A DNA stretch of 64,000 nt from Bursaphelenchus xylophilus (Eukaryota; Nematoda; Chromadorea; Rhabditida; Aphelenchoididae), in NCBI GenBank assembly GCA_904066235.2, contig CAJFCV020000003.1, forward strand, positions 310,001 to 374,000. The letters run 5' to 3'. The translations under genes were made by a program, and so were the position numbers. Of this stretch, positions 10,110-21,637 are shown piece by piece. The notes under the pieces were generated by a model. That model did no database searches. It worked only from the letters and a program-made list of their open reading frames with translations, and was not told the origin of the DNA. How positions within the stretch are numbered: position 1 is the stretch's first letter; each line of letters starts with the position of its first letter.

Positions 10110-11685
10110 TCAAATCTCTTGCGGTTCAAAAGTTTTCAAAATATCCGAGATCGCCGAGTACGTTCCAGTAGTAAATCCTAAGACCGCAAATCCCAACAGA
10201 GCAAAATTCTTGGCATAGCATCCAACAGTGAGCTCATTTTTGGCCGACGCGACAAGCAGATCGATCATCGGTGGGAAGAGGAGGGCCAAGGCGGAGCAGG
10301 CGACAGCGCCCATGAGTGCGATGAAAAGTGCCAAATGAGGGACCATTTCGGCAATGGCCAAGGTCAAAATCACGATTCCAAACCTGGCCGAGTACATATA
10401 TTGGGTGTGTTTTTCCGGAGGGCATTTCCGGCTGATCCATTTCTCCACTCTCTCCAAAGGGACGAAGAACTGGATGGGGTAGGAAACCAACACACAGAGG
10501 ACGAACATAATCTTCAGGATCTGATAGAACGGCTCATCGGGCAAGTTGAGGGTCACAGTGTCAGCCACTTCATTGCCCACCGCCAGATAGCCGTAGAATC
10601 CGATCACCGAAAAGATGGCCAGCACCACCATGCAAGACGTGTTCAGCACTCCATTCCATTGAATGAAATTCTGCGGGGATTGCATTCGATTCTCGATGAT
10701 CATGATCTAAAGGCGGAATCAAAAATTTCAAACCGCAACTTACAACCGAAACACCTTCGAAAGCGAACATCACAGTGCCGAAGAACAGTGGCAAATCCCG
10801 CAATTCTCCCCATTTCGTCAACTCATCCGTCGATTTGAGGTTGCTGAAGAAGAAGTACACCACAATCGCCACTGCGCCCAAGTAAATCACATTGGCTGCG
10901 GTCGCGAATGGCGCCAATTTCGAGAGTTTTCGAATGGAACAGAAGCCGAGAACCGGAATGCAGATGAAAACCATCCAGACCGACTTTGGAAGGACGATAC
11001 CAACATTCTTCCGGAAGAAATCCTCCAAATTGTCCGCCATGAAGACGAAATACACACAGCAAAATCCGAGTTGAGCGATGAAAACGTTGCAGTTGACGAG
11101 TTGTTTGAAGAAATATCCGCGATGTCTGATCCACGACGGACCTGCTTCGACCGCACCTCTCATGATATTTCCATAATCAATTGCATCTCGGCCGTTTCTG
11201 GAACAAAAAATATTTTAGGTGTCTGACGACCCAAAAAATTATCTTTCTGTTGAATTTAGCATTAGTTTTCCTTGAAGAAGCCTAAAAACAGAAGAAGAAT
11301 TCAAATACTTACCTCGAACAGACAAAATGGGCAGCAAATACGATCTGTCGCATGCAGTAAAGGCAGACGAAGCAAATCAATACCAATAAGATCATTCCCA
11401 GCTGAAAATAACGTCCAAATAAGTCAGAGAAAAGCAGAATTCATTCAAAATACTCTCAAACCCACATACATAGAGTCCAGCATGTTTGAAAGCCAACGGA
11501 AGACTCAGCAGTCCAGTTCCAAGCATCGCTTTGACCATGTGCATGAAGGCCTGTTCGGATGTGATAGTTTGGGCTGTAGCTTGGCGTTCCGCGAACAGAT
11601 GACTTCCTTCGTTGTGCTGAGGCTGAACGCCCGCTGCGACGACCACATTGGCCTCTCGATCCGGTTCATCGGTCGAATTTTGCAT
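10110..11685 (-). CDS. SLC36-type proton-coupled amino-acid transporter
   Basis: Four exons: 11470-11685, 11313-11401, 10744-11197, 10110-10706 (1356 nt, 451 residues). After a hydrophilic N-terminus, HMVKAMLGTGLLSLPLAFKH is the conserved TM1 signature of the PAT/AAAP family. GMILLVLICFVCLYCMRQIV (TM2), RHRGYFFKQLVN, LGFCCVYFVFMADN, a FFGTVMFAFEGVSV segment (TM6 region), IENRM, FYGYLAVG, LCVLVSYPIQFFVPLE and four further hydrophobic segments follow, consistent with about 11 membrane passes. Function by family: proton-coupled export or import of small neutral amino acids at the plasma membrane or lysosome. The acceptor TTGTTTTAG abuts the ATG, so the first base of the trans-spliced exon is likely the start codon. 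The 3' end runs into a minisatellite; no clear poly(A) signal is seen there. Confidence 0.9.
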
Positions 11686-12366
11686 CTAAAACAACACGAT
11701 ATTACACTTGGTGCCGGTGAGGCAAAATTAAAGTAACAACGGGATCTAAAGACCATAAATAGATATCATAAGCTGCATTGGGGCATTTCCTACCCTTCTT
11801 TTGATACTTTAGCTCAAAAAATATAAATGATTCATCTGGCCGCTAATTTTATCTTGATCAACATAGTAAACAGAATTTCTTTGTAAAAAGCAACAAATTC
11901 ATTAGAAAATAGACGATTGAAAGCAGTAAAATTAAAATTTCAACATCTAAACCTTTTAGCTTCCCCACTAGATACCTAAAAATCTCCCGAAACGCGTTCA
12001 AAACTCCAAAAATCACAAGATGAACTCGTAATTGGATTGAAAAAGCGCTCCACACAAAAAGTACAATGTTCGGAGAGACGGCTGTATAAACAAGTCGATT
12101 TGGACTGGCCAAAATTATCAATTCCTGCTCTCTCTCTAAAGCCCCTTTTTTTGACTAAAATCTGCTAATTACGTTAGCGGAAGGTTAAAAACGAAGATCA
12201 GACGGAGATAAGGCGGGGTTTTCTAGACAGGATTGATAAGAATTCGCCACAATTTTCGAACATTATCATCAAGGTTCGGGGGTTCAACTTTTTCGTTTCC
12301 AAGGATTTTTTCTTTGGCAAGCTGCGCCCGAGCCTGGCACAAAATTGGCCATAGCTCCGGCTTTGT
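11686..12366. other. Upstream flank of SLC36 gene, no gene seen
   Basis: Contains GATAA-type sequences (TTGATAAG, near 12230) and AT-rich DNA. No convincing coding region. Confidence 0.5.
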
Positions 12367-12537
12367 GGAAATTGGACAGAGTGAAGTTGTACAGAAATAA
12401 ATTGGACGGAGCGTGGAAATTGGGAGATTTTTTCACTCCGATCGTACGAAATGAACTACCTTTGCAGTGAAAAAATCTGTCCAATTTCCACGCTCTGTCC
12501 AATTTATTTCTGTCCGATTTCACCCTGTCCAATTTCC
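12367..12537. repeat. Foldback, about 70-bp arms
   Basis: GGAAATTGGACAGAGTGAAG..TTTTTTCACT (12367-12437) is inverted at AGTGAAAAAA..CTGTCCAATTTCC (12466-12537), with a 28-nt loop. The arms themselves contain repeated TTGGACGGAG/TTGGACAGAG units. Confidence 0.85.
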
Positions 12538-12743
12538 ATGAAGCCGCTCCAATTTATTGCAAACTGTCCAATGTTCATTGAAAAAACTTTATACCAGATG
12601 TATATCAGTTCTAACATCTTTTTTCCCGTTTATTTTATCCATTACCATATAATTTATCTTTTTTCCGTATAACATGTCAATCAATGCTAATCCCCCCACA
12701 ATTCTGTTATGAGACAAGTTTTTGCATTCAAATCAACTCCTCA

Positions 12744-13790
12744 CTTACCCAGAACCTCGCATCCGGTCCACTGTCTGAAGGCAGGGCCATCACCAACAAA
12801 TATGCTGGATCGGAATTTTGCCCTAAAACAAGAAAGGCAACTCTTGTCAAAGTGGACTGTTAAACCGCAATATGACGACGGTCTCGACCTGTTCGCGCTG
12901 ATTAATGATTGGAAATCGAGGAAATAGTAAAGGAGAACTCGAACGGAACCGGTTATGACGTGGATGACGAGATGAATTTTGATCGCAATTTTTTTGTTAC
13001 AACAGCAAAAAAAGGTTGTTGTGAGAGAAAGGTAGAGACGCATGGGTCAAAAAAAATATTTGAGAAGAGTCTCAATGTAGTCTATGAACAATTGAATCCG
13101 CAGATTCAGAATCAACTCACTAAAAACTCGATAATATTTTATATTAATTTAGGCAGTCAGATGGTTGTTTATTATCCCAAATTTCAGACCCTCGAAGATA
13201 TCAAATTTCCATGGTAATAATTTTCTCACTAATAGAACACTTCGTTCTCTAAAAAACTCTCGATAATACTTCAAAACAAACAACAGGACTCCTTATCAGC
13301 TTTTTGAATTTTGAAAACCACTAACATGTTCTATGGAGCGGAAAGTTGGTCAGAACACAAGAGTGGGGGGATTAAGTGGAGGAAAAAATGTGTCATTCAG
13401 CGTGGCATTGTTTTCGCGGTTTTGCGGGGAAAGCGCAGAATTGTAAAGTAATTGGATCAAATTTTATGGGGGAAAAACAACAAACACTCGGTTTTAGGTA
13501 GAAAACTATCCAAAATCTTGATGCCGAAGGTTGCTATCGTTTTGATAAGATTCAATTTGCCTACAAAGGACTCTCAGGAGAAAAACAGTGCTCTAACGTA
13601 CTCTTTCGTCAAATTCCAGGCTTTCCCAACCCGAAAATGGCAAGCGATTATATTACACATCTCAAATCCAAGCCCAAGCTCTCGAAATGGTCCTAAAAGC
13701 CAATAAAAATACTCGTAAAACATCAAACCTTTCCCGGCGCATCAGCACTAATCCTCATCCTTCAATTTCAGATCTTTCACAGCAGATGTG
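12744..13790 (+). other. Coding-like fragments, gene model unresolved
   Basis: Three stretches read like protein but in frames I cannot join. After an acceptor CTTACCCAG (12744), a frame reads GPLSEGRAITNKYAGSEFC then a TRKATLVKVDC block, reminiscent of mannose-6-phosphate-receptor (MRH) repeats. Near 13515-13615 a frame reads GCYRFDKIQFAYKGL; after TTCCAG (13616) another reads ENGKRLYYTSQIQAQ. Either a real + strand gene with poorly visible splicing, or a decayed one. It could belong with the membrane ORF at 14914. Confidence 0.25.
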
Positions 13791-13861
13791 AATCACTTTT
13801 CTCCGTCTTTTGACAAAATTCCATTGAAATTTCGAAGCTCTTCAAGTTCCGGAATGGAGCC

Positions 13862-13903
13862 GACCTCAACTCCAATTCCGGAAAAAGAATTGGAGTTGAG
13901 GTC
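13862..13903. repeat. Perfect 17-bp hairpin
   Basis: GACCTCAACTCCAATTC, 8-nt loop, GAATTGGAGTTGAGGTC. Confidence 0.85.
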
Positions 13904-14590
13904 GCGAGGATGAACAAAAAAAGAAGTCGAAAGGACCAAAGGAGAGAGAGTAACACTCAAAAAAAAAATGTTTTTCGGGTGAAAAATATTTGGATGAAGT
14001 GTCACAAACGTATCGATTTTTGTGGCATTTCGTCAAATTTTGAGGAAAAGTGAAAATTTGAAAAATATAGGGATAAAATAGATTTTTGGTTCAAATTTTG
14101 GATTTCTACACCATATTTAGCATCTTAGATTAAACATTAAATTTTTTTTGGGTATGTTCCAAGGAAATGTGAGATTTTTTTTTAATTTTTGCGTGAAAGC
14201 TAAAAATAACCCCAAAAACCCAAAAAATTTCAAATCGCCTCTAACAGAGATCACCATGATCCAAAAAGCATAAAATTTTGAGGTTAAAAAAATAAAAAAT
14301 CCCACCCGAGCTCCCAATGAACCCATCAATCACGCTAATTCTGACATCCATTGGAACAAAATTGCCTCGACTATTTATCACAAGCGTTATTTTTGACCTC
14401 GTTTTGATTATTATTCCACGAAAAGGCTTTTTATTTCCTTCTAATGCAATTATTTATTCAAATAAACCAAACTTCCGAATTTTGTGGGCCTTATACGATT
14501 TGCCCTAAGGGGTTTGAGTGCCATGCTACTTTTGAGTAAGTTGTTTAGAGTTTTTTTTACCGCAATACACAAGAAAAATTAGGGTGGAAA
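13904..14590. other. Intergenic, no gene seen
   Basis: AT-rich DNA with homopolymer runs; open frames here are short and lack family resemblance. Confidence 0.5.
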
Positions 14591-14900
14591 ACCGTTTTTA
14601 CGTCCGTGCGACTCTCTTCATTTTATTGGTCTCTCATAAAAAGATCGTCAAATATCTCGGCTGCTGTGGCGAATAGATGGCTGAAATTTTTAGCGATTAA
14701 TCAATGTTCTATTAATATGTAAAATTTGGGAAAATATGGCTGAAAAAAGCCTTATCTGGTTCCTCCATGTCCCATTTGAAAAGATCGTTGAATATCTCGG
14801 CTGTTCTTCCATAGCTAAAATTTTGAATCATTGATATGCGCTCCAGATATGATATTCCTATAAAATTCGCAAAAAATCAGCCAGCAGCGCTCTGAGAAAT
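14590..14900. mobile_element. Degenerate family C sequence
   Basis: Contains GTGCGACTCTCTTCATTTTA, GGTCTCTCATAAAAAGATCG and AAATATCTCGGCTG, the family C core in reverse orientation, partly duplicated. Confidence 0.5.
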
Positions 14901-14913
14901 TAATGTTTTATCA

Positions 14914-15321
14914 ATGACTCCTTTCAGTCTCCCCAACGACCCATTTCTTTGCCTCCCTCCAGAATTCTCGACCTCCGAAGCGCTGCAATCGGCGTTGCTG
15001 GCTTCATTACATTCCAACATCCCCACCTACGCCCTTCTGATGACTATCAGCTTTTTGGCCGGTGTTTTATCGACCATAATTCCCGTTGCTCTATGCACCT
15101 CGTTGCTAAAGCCATCACAAACTCTTTCAACAGCTCCGTCAAGCAGTACGATTGTGCAAAACCAACAAATAAGCCAGGCAAAGCCTCAGGCGTCGTCTTG
15201 GAGGGATATTGAGACGATCGATGTTGATGATGCGGCAACTTCGCTGACGCGAACAACCACTTCTTCAAACGCGCAAGGAGGTGGGGTGCAATATTGTTTG
15301 ACGTTGAAATGGGCGAAATAG
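14914..15321 (+). CDS. Small single-pass membrane protein or last exon of one
   Basis: A 135-codon frame with balanced codon use. It starts ATG 14914, but TTTCAG at 14922-14927 could instead be an acceptor, making this a terminal exon of a longer + strand gene. It has a Pro/Ser-rich N-terminal part, one strong hydrophobic segment (about residues 39-66, ALLMTISFLAGVLSTIIPVA), then a Ser/Thr/Gln-rich tail containing WRDIETIDVDDA. No domain recognised. The opposite-strand open frame (15047-15547) is less protein-like and runs into a family A element. It lies 3' to the peptide-receptor gene in convergent orientation. Confidence 0.4.
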   Translation: MTPFSLPNDPFLCLPPEFSTSEALQSALLASLHSNIPTYALLMTISFLAGVLSTIIPVALCTSLLKPSQTLSTAPSSSTIVQNQQISQAKPQASSWRDIETIDVDDAATSLTRTTTSSNAQGGGVQYCLTLKWAK

Positions 15322-15616
15322 AACGCATGGGAAGTGTTTGAGCACATTGGCTGACGCTGAAGATCGTAAGGCAATATTTTTGATAACTGTTGATGAAAAT
15401 AATGGAGTGAGAGGTCTTGATAGAGACGTTTGGGTCAAATTGATCTCGTAGTGATGTTGCAGATTCGGCCAACCTTTTCTCTACCATTTTGTCGGGAAAA
15501 TAATGGGTACAATAGTATATATGTATATTTCGATCCCGTCGTTGCAACTTGATTTTGTCGCGTAAGGCAAAATGGCAGTTTGAAAATTACAAAAAAAAAA
15601 TTTTTTTTGCTATAAA

Positions 15617-15769
15617 TATCGGTCTGTCGGGAAAATAATGAGCACAATGCTTCGATCACGTCGCTGGAATGAAAAGCAATTTGATTTTGCCGCGACACAA
15701 GTCATTTTCTCATTAGCGATGCGATCTTCGATGCGACAGAATGCTCATTATTTTCCCGACAGACTGATA
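15617..15769. mobile_element. Family A element
   Basis: TATCGGTCTGTCGGGAAAAT to TTTTCCCGACAGACTGATA; the interior has the usual GTCGCTGGAATGAAAAGC and CGCGACACAAGTCATTTTC blocks. It sits between the membrane ORF and the receptor 3' end. A poly(A) signal for the receptor (minus AATAAA) lies just right, at 15805-15810. Confidence 0.9.
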
Positions 15770-15963
15770 TGACACAATCAACTCATTTCCGTAATATGTG
15801 TACATTTATTCAACAATAAATTTAATATTATTTTGGAAAATATCTGATGGAAATTGAAGATATCTGAAGAAAAAGTACAGTACCCCATAAAAGTGAAAAT
15901 TCCGAAAAAATATTTTTTTTTGAATTGCAGTTTCCATGGAGGCTACTGTACTCAAAAGCATAT

Positions 15964-18900
15964 CTAAAATGCGAGCGAGAACCGTCGATCCGCCGGGTTC
16001 TGTTGTGGGGTCCCACAACCCTGTTGAGCCCCATTTTTCTTCAACGAGTTTTGCGACGGACCCGCGGTCGTTGTGGAGGTCCCTTGAAGACTGGAGCGAC
16101 GACTTAAAATCACAAATTTTTTGTTCAGAATGTTCAGCAGTCGGCGACGGAAGGCGGCCGAACTGAGGCAAAACAAGACGAAGTTGAGGGTTTTCCCGAT
16201 GATCACCAGAAATCCGGTGATGGTTGAGATGTTATACCAAATGATATTGGAGTTCACATAGGGTGGACGATGGCCGGAGAGGAATGAGAGCGACATTATG
16301 ACGGCGGAGGGACCCTGAAAATCAGAGAGAATTAATTTGGTTATTGAAATTTTTCTGCCTTTGAAATGAGTGACATTTTATACGATGGTTTTTAAAATTT
16401 TTTTATTTTTTTTTTTTTGAAAAAAAATGTTGAAAAAAAAGAAATCATCGCTCTTTAGGAAGTTTTGCTTACTCAAAAAAAAGCGACAAAAACACCAATT
16501 TATCAGTCTGTCGGGAAAATAACGGCGGATCGTCGCAGCAAAATGTCTCGCCTCGCCGCTGTCGCGCACCAAATCCCCAGCCGCGGCTTGCAGTCGCAAA
16601 GCGATGATGGGCGATTCCGAGGCGCGACGATCCGCCGTTATTTTCCCGACAGACTGATAAAACAATTTCTTCTAGAACACAGGCTTCTGGCAGCAGAAAA
16701 ATCGAGATTTTAGGTCGAAAGTTGGAAAAAATGTGATTCTTTTTTTTTGCAAATTTTTACATAAAGAGTTTTCGTCCTATTTCTACCGTAGATGGTGATG
16801 TTTCCACAAAAAAAAACCAATTTTTTCTGCGTGAAAATAGTAAAGTTATAGCCAAAAAGTGTTTTTGACTCTCCACTCCAGCACTCTCTCGGCCGCAAAA
16901 ATTGTTGAATATCTCAGTTGTGGTTTCAAAGCGGTTGCTGAAACTTTCAGGAATTGATATGTGACCTATGCCCTAGATGTGTTCAGAATTTAAAGAAAAT
17001 CCGAGCGTCAAAATTTACACATTTTCCATGACAATTTGAAAAGAAAATTTATGTTTTTAGATGTTGTAAGCTCACCTGAGTGATGGTAAAACACGTCACA
17101 ATAGCGCAAACAGTCACCGTGACCCGATGTTCCGCGTGAAACTGCGCTGTCTGATCGATGCTTCTGCGAAACAGCATCGAAGTCACGTACGACCCCATGT
17201 CTTCGCTATCCCTCTTCGTCGTCACCACATTCGGCAAGCTGCTTTTGTGGCGCGGATGCGTCACCACCGAATCTTTGTGGTGCTGTTCCACCATTAAGCG
17301 GTTGTACATCAGGAACGATTGCTTTCGAACCACCACAAGTAAGGCGCAATTTAGGCCGAGCATTACGATGATTGGAAGGATGATGACAAATGCCACGTTC
17401 ACGATGATACTCCATTGGACGTAGGCGCGTAATGCCAGAGGCGTTAGATTGGTTCGGTTGCCGGGCCAGCTAAAAACAATTTTTTTGGAAAAATTTAAAA
17501 AAAGTTAGAAAAAAAAATAAAAAAATTCTAAAAAAATCAAAAAAAAAAAAAAAGAAAAAAATGTTTTTGAATAGATCTCAGAAGAATTCGTTAAAATTTT
17601 AGCTCTTTTTGGTGGCCACCGAAAGATTTTTTTTTGATTTTTTGCAAATTTCATACGCCCATTTTATACCAAACACCTCAAAAAATTATTTTTCAAAAAT
17701 GTTGAAAAAAGTCCTTACTGTTCCTGCACAATATCGAAGCATTTACTGATGACCTGAGTCCCATTACACAGCTCTTTGACCACACAGTGGTAGGAAAAGT
17801 GATTATAGAAAGTCAGAACACCCGTTGCCAGCACAATTGTGCTGATTAATCTGGCCGTCGTACAGGGAGACCATTGAGAATTGGCGCGGAGAAGAGAGCG
17901 GATCCCGAGTAAACGCTCCGCACAAATGGCTATCACCAACCTAAAATAATATCAAATTAGGTCGAAAAAATTGTTTTAAATCAAATTTAAAAAAGTAAAA
18001 AACTAGAAAATGAGCATTTTTTATAGGTGACACTTTATACGATGATTTAAAAAATTTTTTTAAAATCGAGATTTTTTAATAAAAAACTTCAAAATCGATA
18101 AACTCAAGAATTTTGACGATTTTAAGCTGGGCGACATCTTATACGATAGATTTTCAATTTTTTTCGGAAATTGAAATTTTTGATTTTTTGCAGAAAAAAT
18201 TTTTGACTTACCATATCGTAACAGCGGAGCACCAGTTCGCCAATGAGATCAAGTGCATTTTGGATTGGAAATAAAATAATCGGAATGTGTGGTTCAACCC
18301 GAAACGATCGAAATTTGCCATGGAATGTGGGATCATGAGGAGGAGGAAGAGAATATCGCACAGTGCCAACGCTACCAGCAACCCGTTTGATCTGCAAAAA
18401 CAATAAAATTGAATATTCAGTTAGAATAACTAAAATAAGGCAAATTTTAGGAAAAAAAAAATTTTGAAATTTTTCAAAAAAATTTTTTTTTTGAATTTTT
18501 TTTTAGAAATTCTCTTGACCTCTTCTAAATATTTCACATTTCGATTCCTGAAAGTTTTAGCTCATACATTGGAGGCATAGCCGAGATATTAAGTGATCTT
18601 TTTTCGAGAGAGCACGTAAAATGAGGAGAGCCGGTCAGACAAAAAATGTGTTTTTTCTCAGTAACTCTTACTTTTTTCTTGAAAAAATTCGATTCTTTTG
18701 TGAAAAAAAATTTTACTTTCACACGCCAATTTTTCAATTCAAAAAGCAGCGATTATTTTTTCCAATTTTTACCTGTGATTTGTCGTTCGTCGAGATCGAA
18801 TTTCCCCGCTTAAAAGGACCGTGAGATTCAGCAGATTTCCAATTACTCCGACAGCACATAATGGAGGGAAAACCGAAGTGAAGAAGATGTTTTCCAGCTC

Positions 18901-19541
18901 GGATCCCTGAAACAGACAAAAAAGTTGCAATTGTCATCAAAAATCTAATAATATTACAGTACATATACTGGAAGCCCCACATACTACGATGCTCAGATTT
19001 AGCTCAAGTTTTGCTCACGAGTTTTACCCTGGCCACAAATCAAATGGCCAAGACTTCAGGTCGCGATTTGCAAGAGCAGCCGAGATATTCAACCATCTTT
19101 TTTGAGAGAGAGATAGTATGCAAGGTGCGGAGAGCGGTTAGAGAAATCCGTCTTTCAGCCATAACTTGGTCAATTCCGCTTGGAAAATGTTGATTCTTTT
19201 TTGTGTAGACATATCATTTTGAACAAGAAATCAAGCCATTTTTTATTCCAAAAAATTTTCGAATTTTTGCAAACTTTCGATCAAAGAATCATATTATATT
19301 TTTTCCACAAAGCGCGAGCTAGAAGTCTAGCATTATATCTCAAAAAATCTTGGTCTAAAGCGGTCACAAACTCTGTCAAAATCTGAGCTTTACATTTTGC
19401 AAATCACTCATTGAAATTCCCACTCACCTCCAGCCTCAACATACTGTCCGGCACACAGACGTCCATCGCGTCGAAGACGGGCGGCGGAGAGCTGCGATCA
19501 TCCATCCGATAGGCCATAAAATTTGGCCCGGTTCTGTTCAT
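15964..19541 (-). CDS. Rhodopsin-class peptide GPCR, FMRFamide-receptor type
   Basis: Six exons: 19428-19541, 18773-18906, 18212-18391, 17719-17940, 17076-17469, 15964-16314 (1395 nt, 464 residues). The N-terminus has an NRT glycosylation site. TM1 has GVIGNLLNLTVLL, TM2 has NGLLVALALCDILFLLLMIP followed by HSMANFDRFGLNHTFR, and KMHLISLANWCSAVTIW leads into TM3, a signature shared with FMRFamide-like/FRPR receptors. The DRY position reads AICAERLLG (ER kept, Y replaced). Cys residues in the second extracellular loop follow (YHCVVKELC). TM5 is IIVNVAFVIILPIIVMLGLN; a long third loop is rich in His, Arg and Ser; TM6 is TVTVCAIVTCFTITQ; TM7 ends KTLNFVLFCLSSAAFRRRLL in place of NPxxY. A TTGTTCCAG acceptor lies 6 nt before the ATG. 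Role by family: neuropeptide sensing at the neuronal plasma membrane; the ligand cannot be inferred. Confidence 0.9.
16501..16659. mobile_element. Family A element, ACGGCGGAT subtype
   Basis: TATCAGTCTGTCGGGAAAAT then AACGGCGGATCGTCGCAG; the right arm is its inverse. Lies in the last intron of the receptor gene. Confidence 0.9.
16690..17010. mobile_element. Family C element, partial
   Basis: Starts AGGTCGAAAGTTGG and runs through TTCGTCCTATTTCTACCGTA, CTCTCCACTCCAGCACTCTC and TGTTGAATATCTCAGTTG. It is the inverted central part of family C in the receptor's last intron. Confidence 0.6.
18515..18700. mobile_element. Family C fragment
   Basis: ATTCCTGAAAGTTTTAGCTC, GCCGAGATATTAAG, CGAGAGAGCACGTAAAATGA and GAGCCGGTCAGACAAAAAA in the intron between receptor exons 2 and 3. 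Confidence 0.6.
18975..19405. mobile_element. Family C element
   Basis: From ACGATGCTCAGATTTAGCTC to GTCAAAATCTGAGCTTTACA, including GAGCGGTTAGAGAAA and CAAAGCGCGAGCTAGAAG. Nearly complete, in the first receptor intron. Confidence 0.65.
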
Positions 19542-19858
19542 TTCCGACTGGAACAAGAAGATAAAGTTTAACGTCTAGCCGAGGAAAAAGGGGTTTGATG
19601 ACATTCCGCGGCATTAAAAGTTGGAAAAATTTTTGGAAAAACAGAAAGAAGCTATGAAATTATAACAAGAGAAGTGCCCCAAGTGCGACGCTTAGATTTT
19701 CCTTAAATTTTGCACAAGCATTGGGCATAGACCACATATCAATATCTGAAAGTTTTAGCTCGTGCTTTGCAGGGGCAGCCGAGATATTCAACGACCTTTG
19801 AGGGCCGAGAGGATACGCAAAAGGAGGAGAGCGGTCAGAGAGAAAACTTTTTTTAGCT

Positions 19859-20036
19859 ACAGTGGGGAATCTGATCCAGTGGCACAAAATGTACCATTTT
19901 ACTTCCGGGAAGTATCACAAATGTGGCAAAACACTTCCCTCTCCAAGTGAAAAACTCCGATTTCAAAAGCGCCACATTTTTGATGCTTCCCGGATGCAAA
20001 ATGGTACGTTTTTTGCCACGGGTCCGTTACTGTATA
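19859..20036. mobile_element. Family B element, internally deleted
   Basis: CAGTGGGGAATCTGATCCAG to CCACGGGTCCGTTACTGT. The GC-rich centre is shortened compared with other copies. Confidence 0.75.
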
Positions 20037-20184
20037 TCTTTGTCAGCTCCGTTCGGGCATATGCTACATATCAATTCCCGATACTTTTAGATTTTCATAT
20101 TCAGCGATCTTTGCAGTAGAGAGAGTAGGAAAAACGTGGAGAGTGGTTAAAGAGAAAAACAGTTTTTAGCCGTATCTTTGCCAG

Positions 20185-20841
20185 GCGTCGCGACACTTGC
20201 GGGCAACCACTTTGCGGGCAACCACTTTGCGGGCAAAATTTTGGGGGTCACATTTGCGGGCAGCTGAGACACTTGCGGGCAGCCTGGGACATTTGCGGGC
20301 AACCGACATTTGCGGGCAGTCGGCACCTGAGGGTAATAGGGTGGATGTGGAAATATTACTGCGATATTTTGGAAATTTGCCGACAGTTGCGGGCAGCCGA
20401 CATTTGCGGGCAACAGGAAAAAACAATCACACAGACTGTACTGGTACTTTTGGAACTGTTGCCCGCAAATGTCGGCTTCCCGCAAGTATTGCCTGCCCGC
20501 AAATGTCGGAAAACTTCCAAAATATCGCAGTAATTTTTCCACCTCCACCTTGTTATCCTCAAGTGCCGGTTGCCCGCAAATGTCGGCTGCCCGCAAATGT
20601 CGGCAAATTTCCAAATTTCATAGTAATTTTTCCATCTCCCCTGTTACCCTCACAATCAGGTGTCGGTTGCCCGCAAACGTCGGCTGCCCGCAAATGTCGA
20701 CCCTGCCCGCAAATATCCACGGCTGCCCGCAAATGCCGGTGCTGGCCGCAAATGTCGGCTGCCCGCAAAGCGGCTGCCCGCAAAAAATTTGCCCGCAAAG
20801 TGGTTGCCCGCAAAGTGGTTGCCCGCAAGTGTGCGCCCGCC
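20185..20841. mobile_element. 657-bp TIR element with 9-bp target duplication
   Basis: Flanked by CTTTGCCAG on both sides (20176-20184 and 20842-20850). The ends are inverted copies: left CACTTGCGGGCAACCACTTT.., right its reverse complement, about 45-50 bp. The interior is an inverted pair of arrays of TTTGCGGGCAGCCGACA-type units. The 9-bp duplication is typical of Mutator-like elements; no transposase is present, so it would be non-autonomous. Confidence 0.85.
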
Positions 20842-21637
20842 CTTTGCCAGTTTTGCGCGGCAAAAATTGATTTTCTGTGGAAAAATTTTTCTCTGCGATA
20901 GAAATAGGTATGAAACTTCTTGTGCCAAAATTTGCAAAAAAATGCTACACTTTTTCCAATATCTGACCAAAAAATCTCAATCGTTCGTGCAAAGCGCGAG
21001 CTGGAAATCTCTCATAGGTCTTAGAAAAAACCAAAAAATATCTCTCTCCATTCCCCTTGAAGTCAAGTTTTCCAAGGCCGCCCAAGAACTTGTCCAAACA
21101 GCCAAACATTTTCGGCTTATCAAAAAACCCCCATTGGCGATTTTATTGCAATTTTCAAGATTCCGGACAACTGTTAAAACCGCCTTTGAAAAAAAACAAT
21201 GATAAGTTTCGATTATGGGCCATTAAAATTCAGCGAAAAATTGATAAAAAAATGTATTTTTAGACAGACGAAAAGTTCGAAAAAATCGAGATTTTTCGTG
21301 GTTTTTGGCTGCCAAAAAAGACACTTTTGTCATTTTAAACCTCCCTAATCTCTAGTTGTCCTACATATTTATAAGTATACAACTTTTCAAAACTCCTACT
21401 CCTCTTTCGAAAACAAAACATGGTGGCCGGATTAGGCCGAATGGCCATTCTCACACCAAAAAAAACGCTCCCATTTCGGGGCATAAAATAAAAAGTGAAA
21501 AGAACGCCGGCCAAGAATGTATTTTTAGTCTGCGTAACGAATATGTATTATGCATATACATTTAAAATTCAGAGGGCTTTTAGAGGGAGTTTCGGGCAAA
21601 TCAAAATATAAAATTTGACTTTGTATACATAATATAC

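Larger units (their letters stand above)
19661..21060. mobile_element. Family C sequence(s) broken by two insertions
   Basis: 19661-19858 starts AACAAGAGAAGTGCCCCAAG (C left end). A family B copy follows. 20037-20184 resumes with CATATCAATTCCCGATACTT and GAGAGTGGTTAAAGAGAAAA. After a second insertion, 20842-21060 continues TTTTGCGCGGCAAAAATTGA through GCAAAGCGCGAGCTGGAAAT. Confidence 0.65.

Noticed and set aside
9641..10181. Overlapping Lys/Asn/Phe-rich open frames
   Set aside because: Minisatellite artefact beside the SLC36 stop.
20197..20901. 234-codon open frame on +
   Set aside because: Pure translation of the TTTGCGGGCA arrays of a TIR element; all six frames are open for long stretches because of the repeat period.
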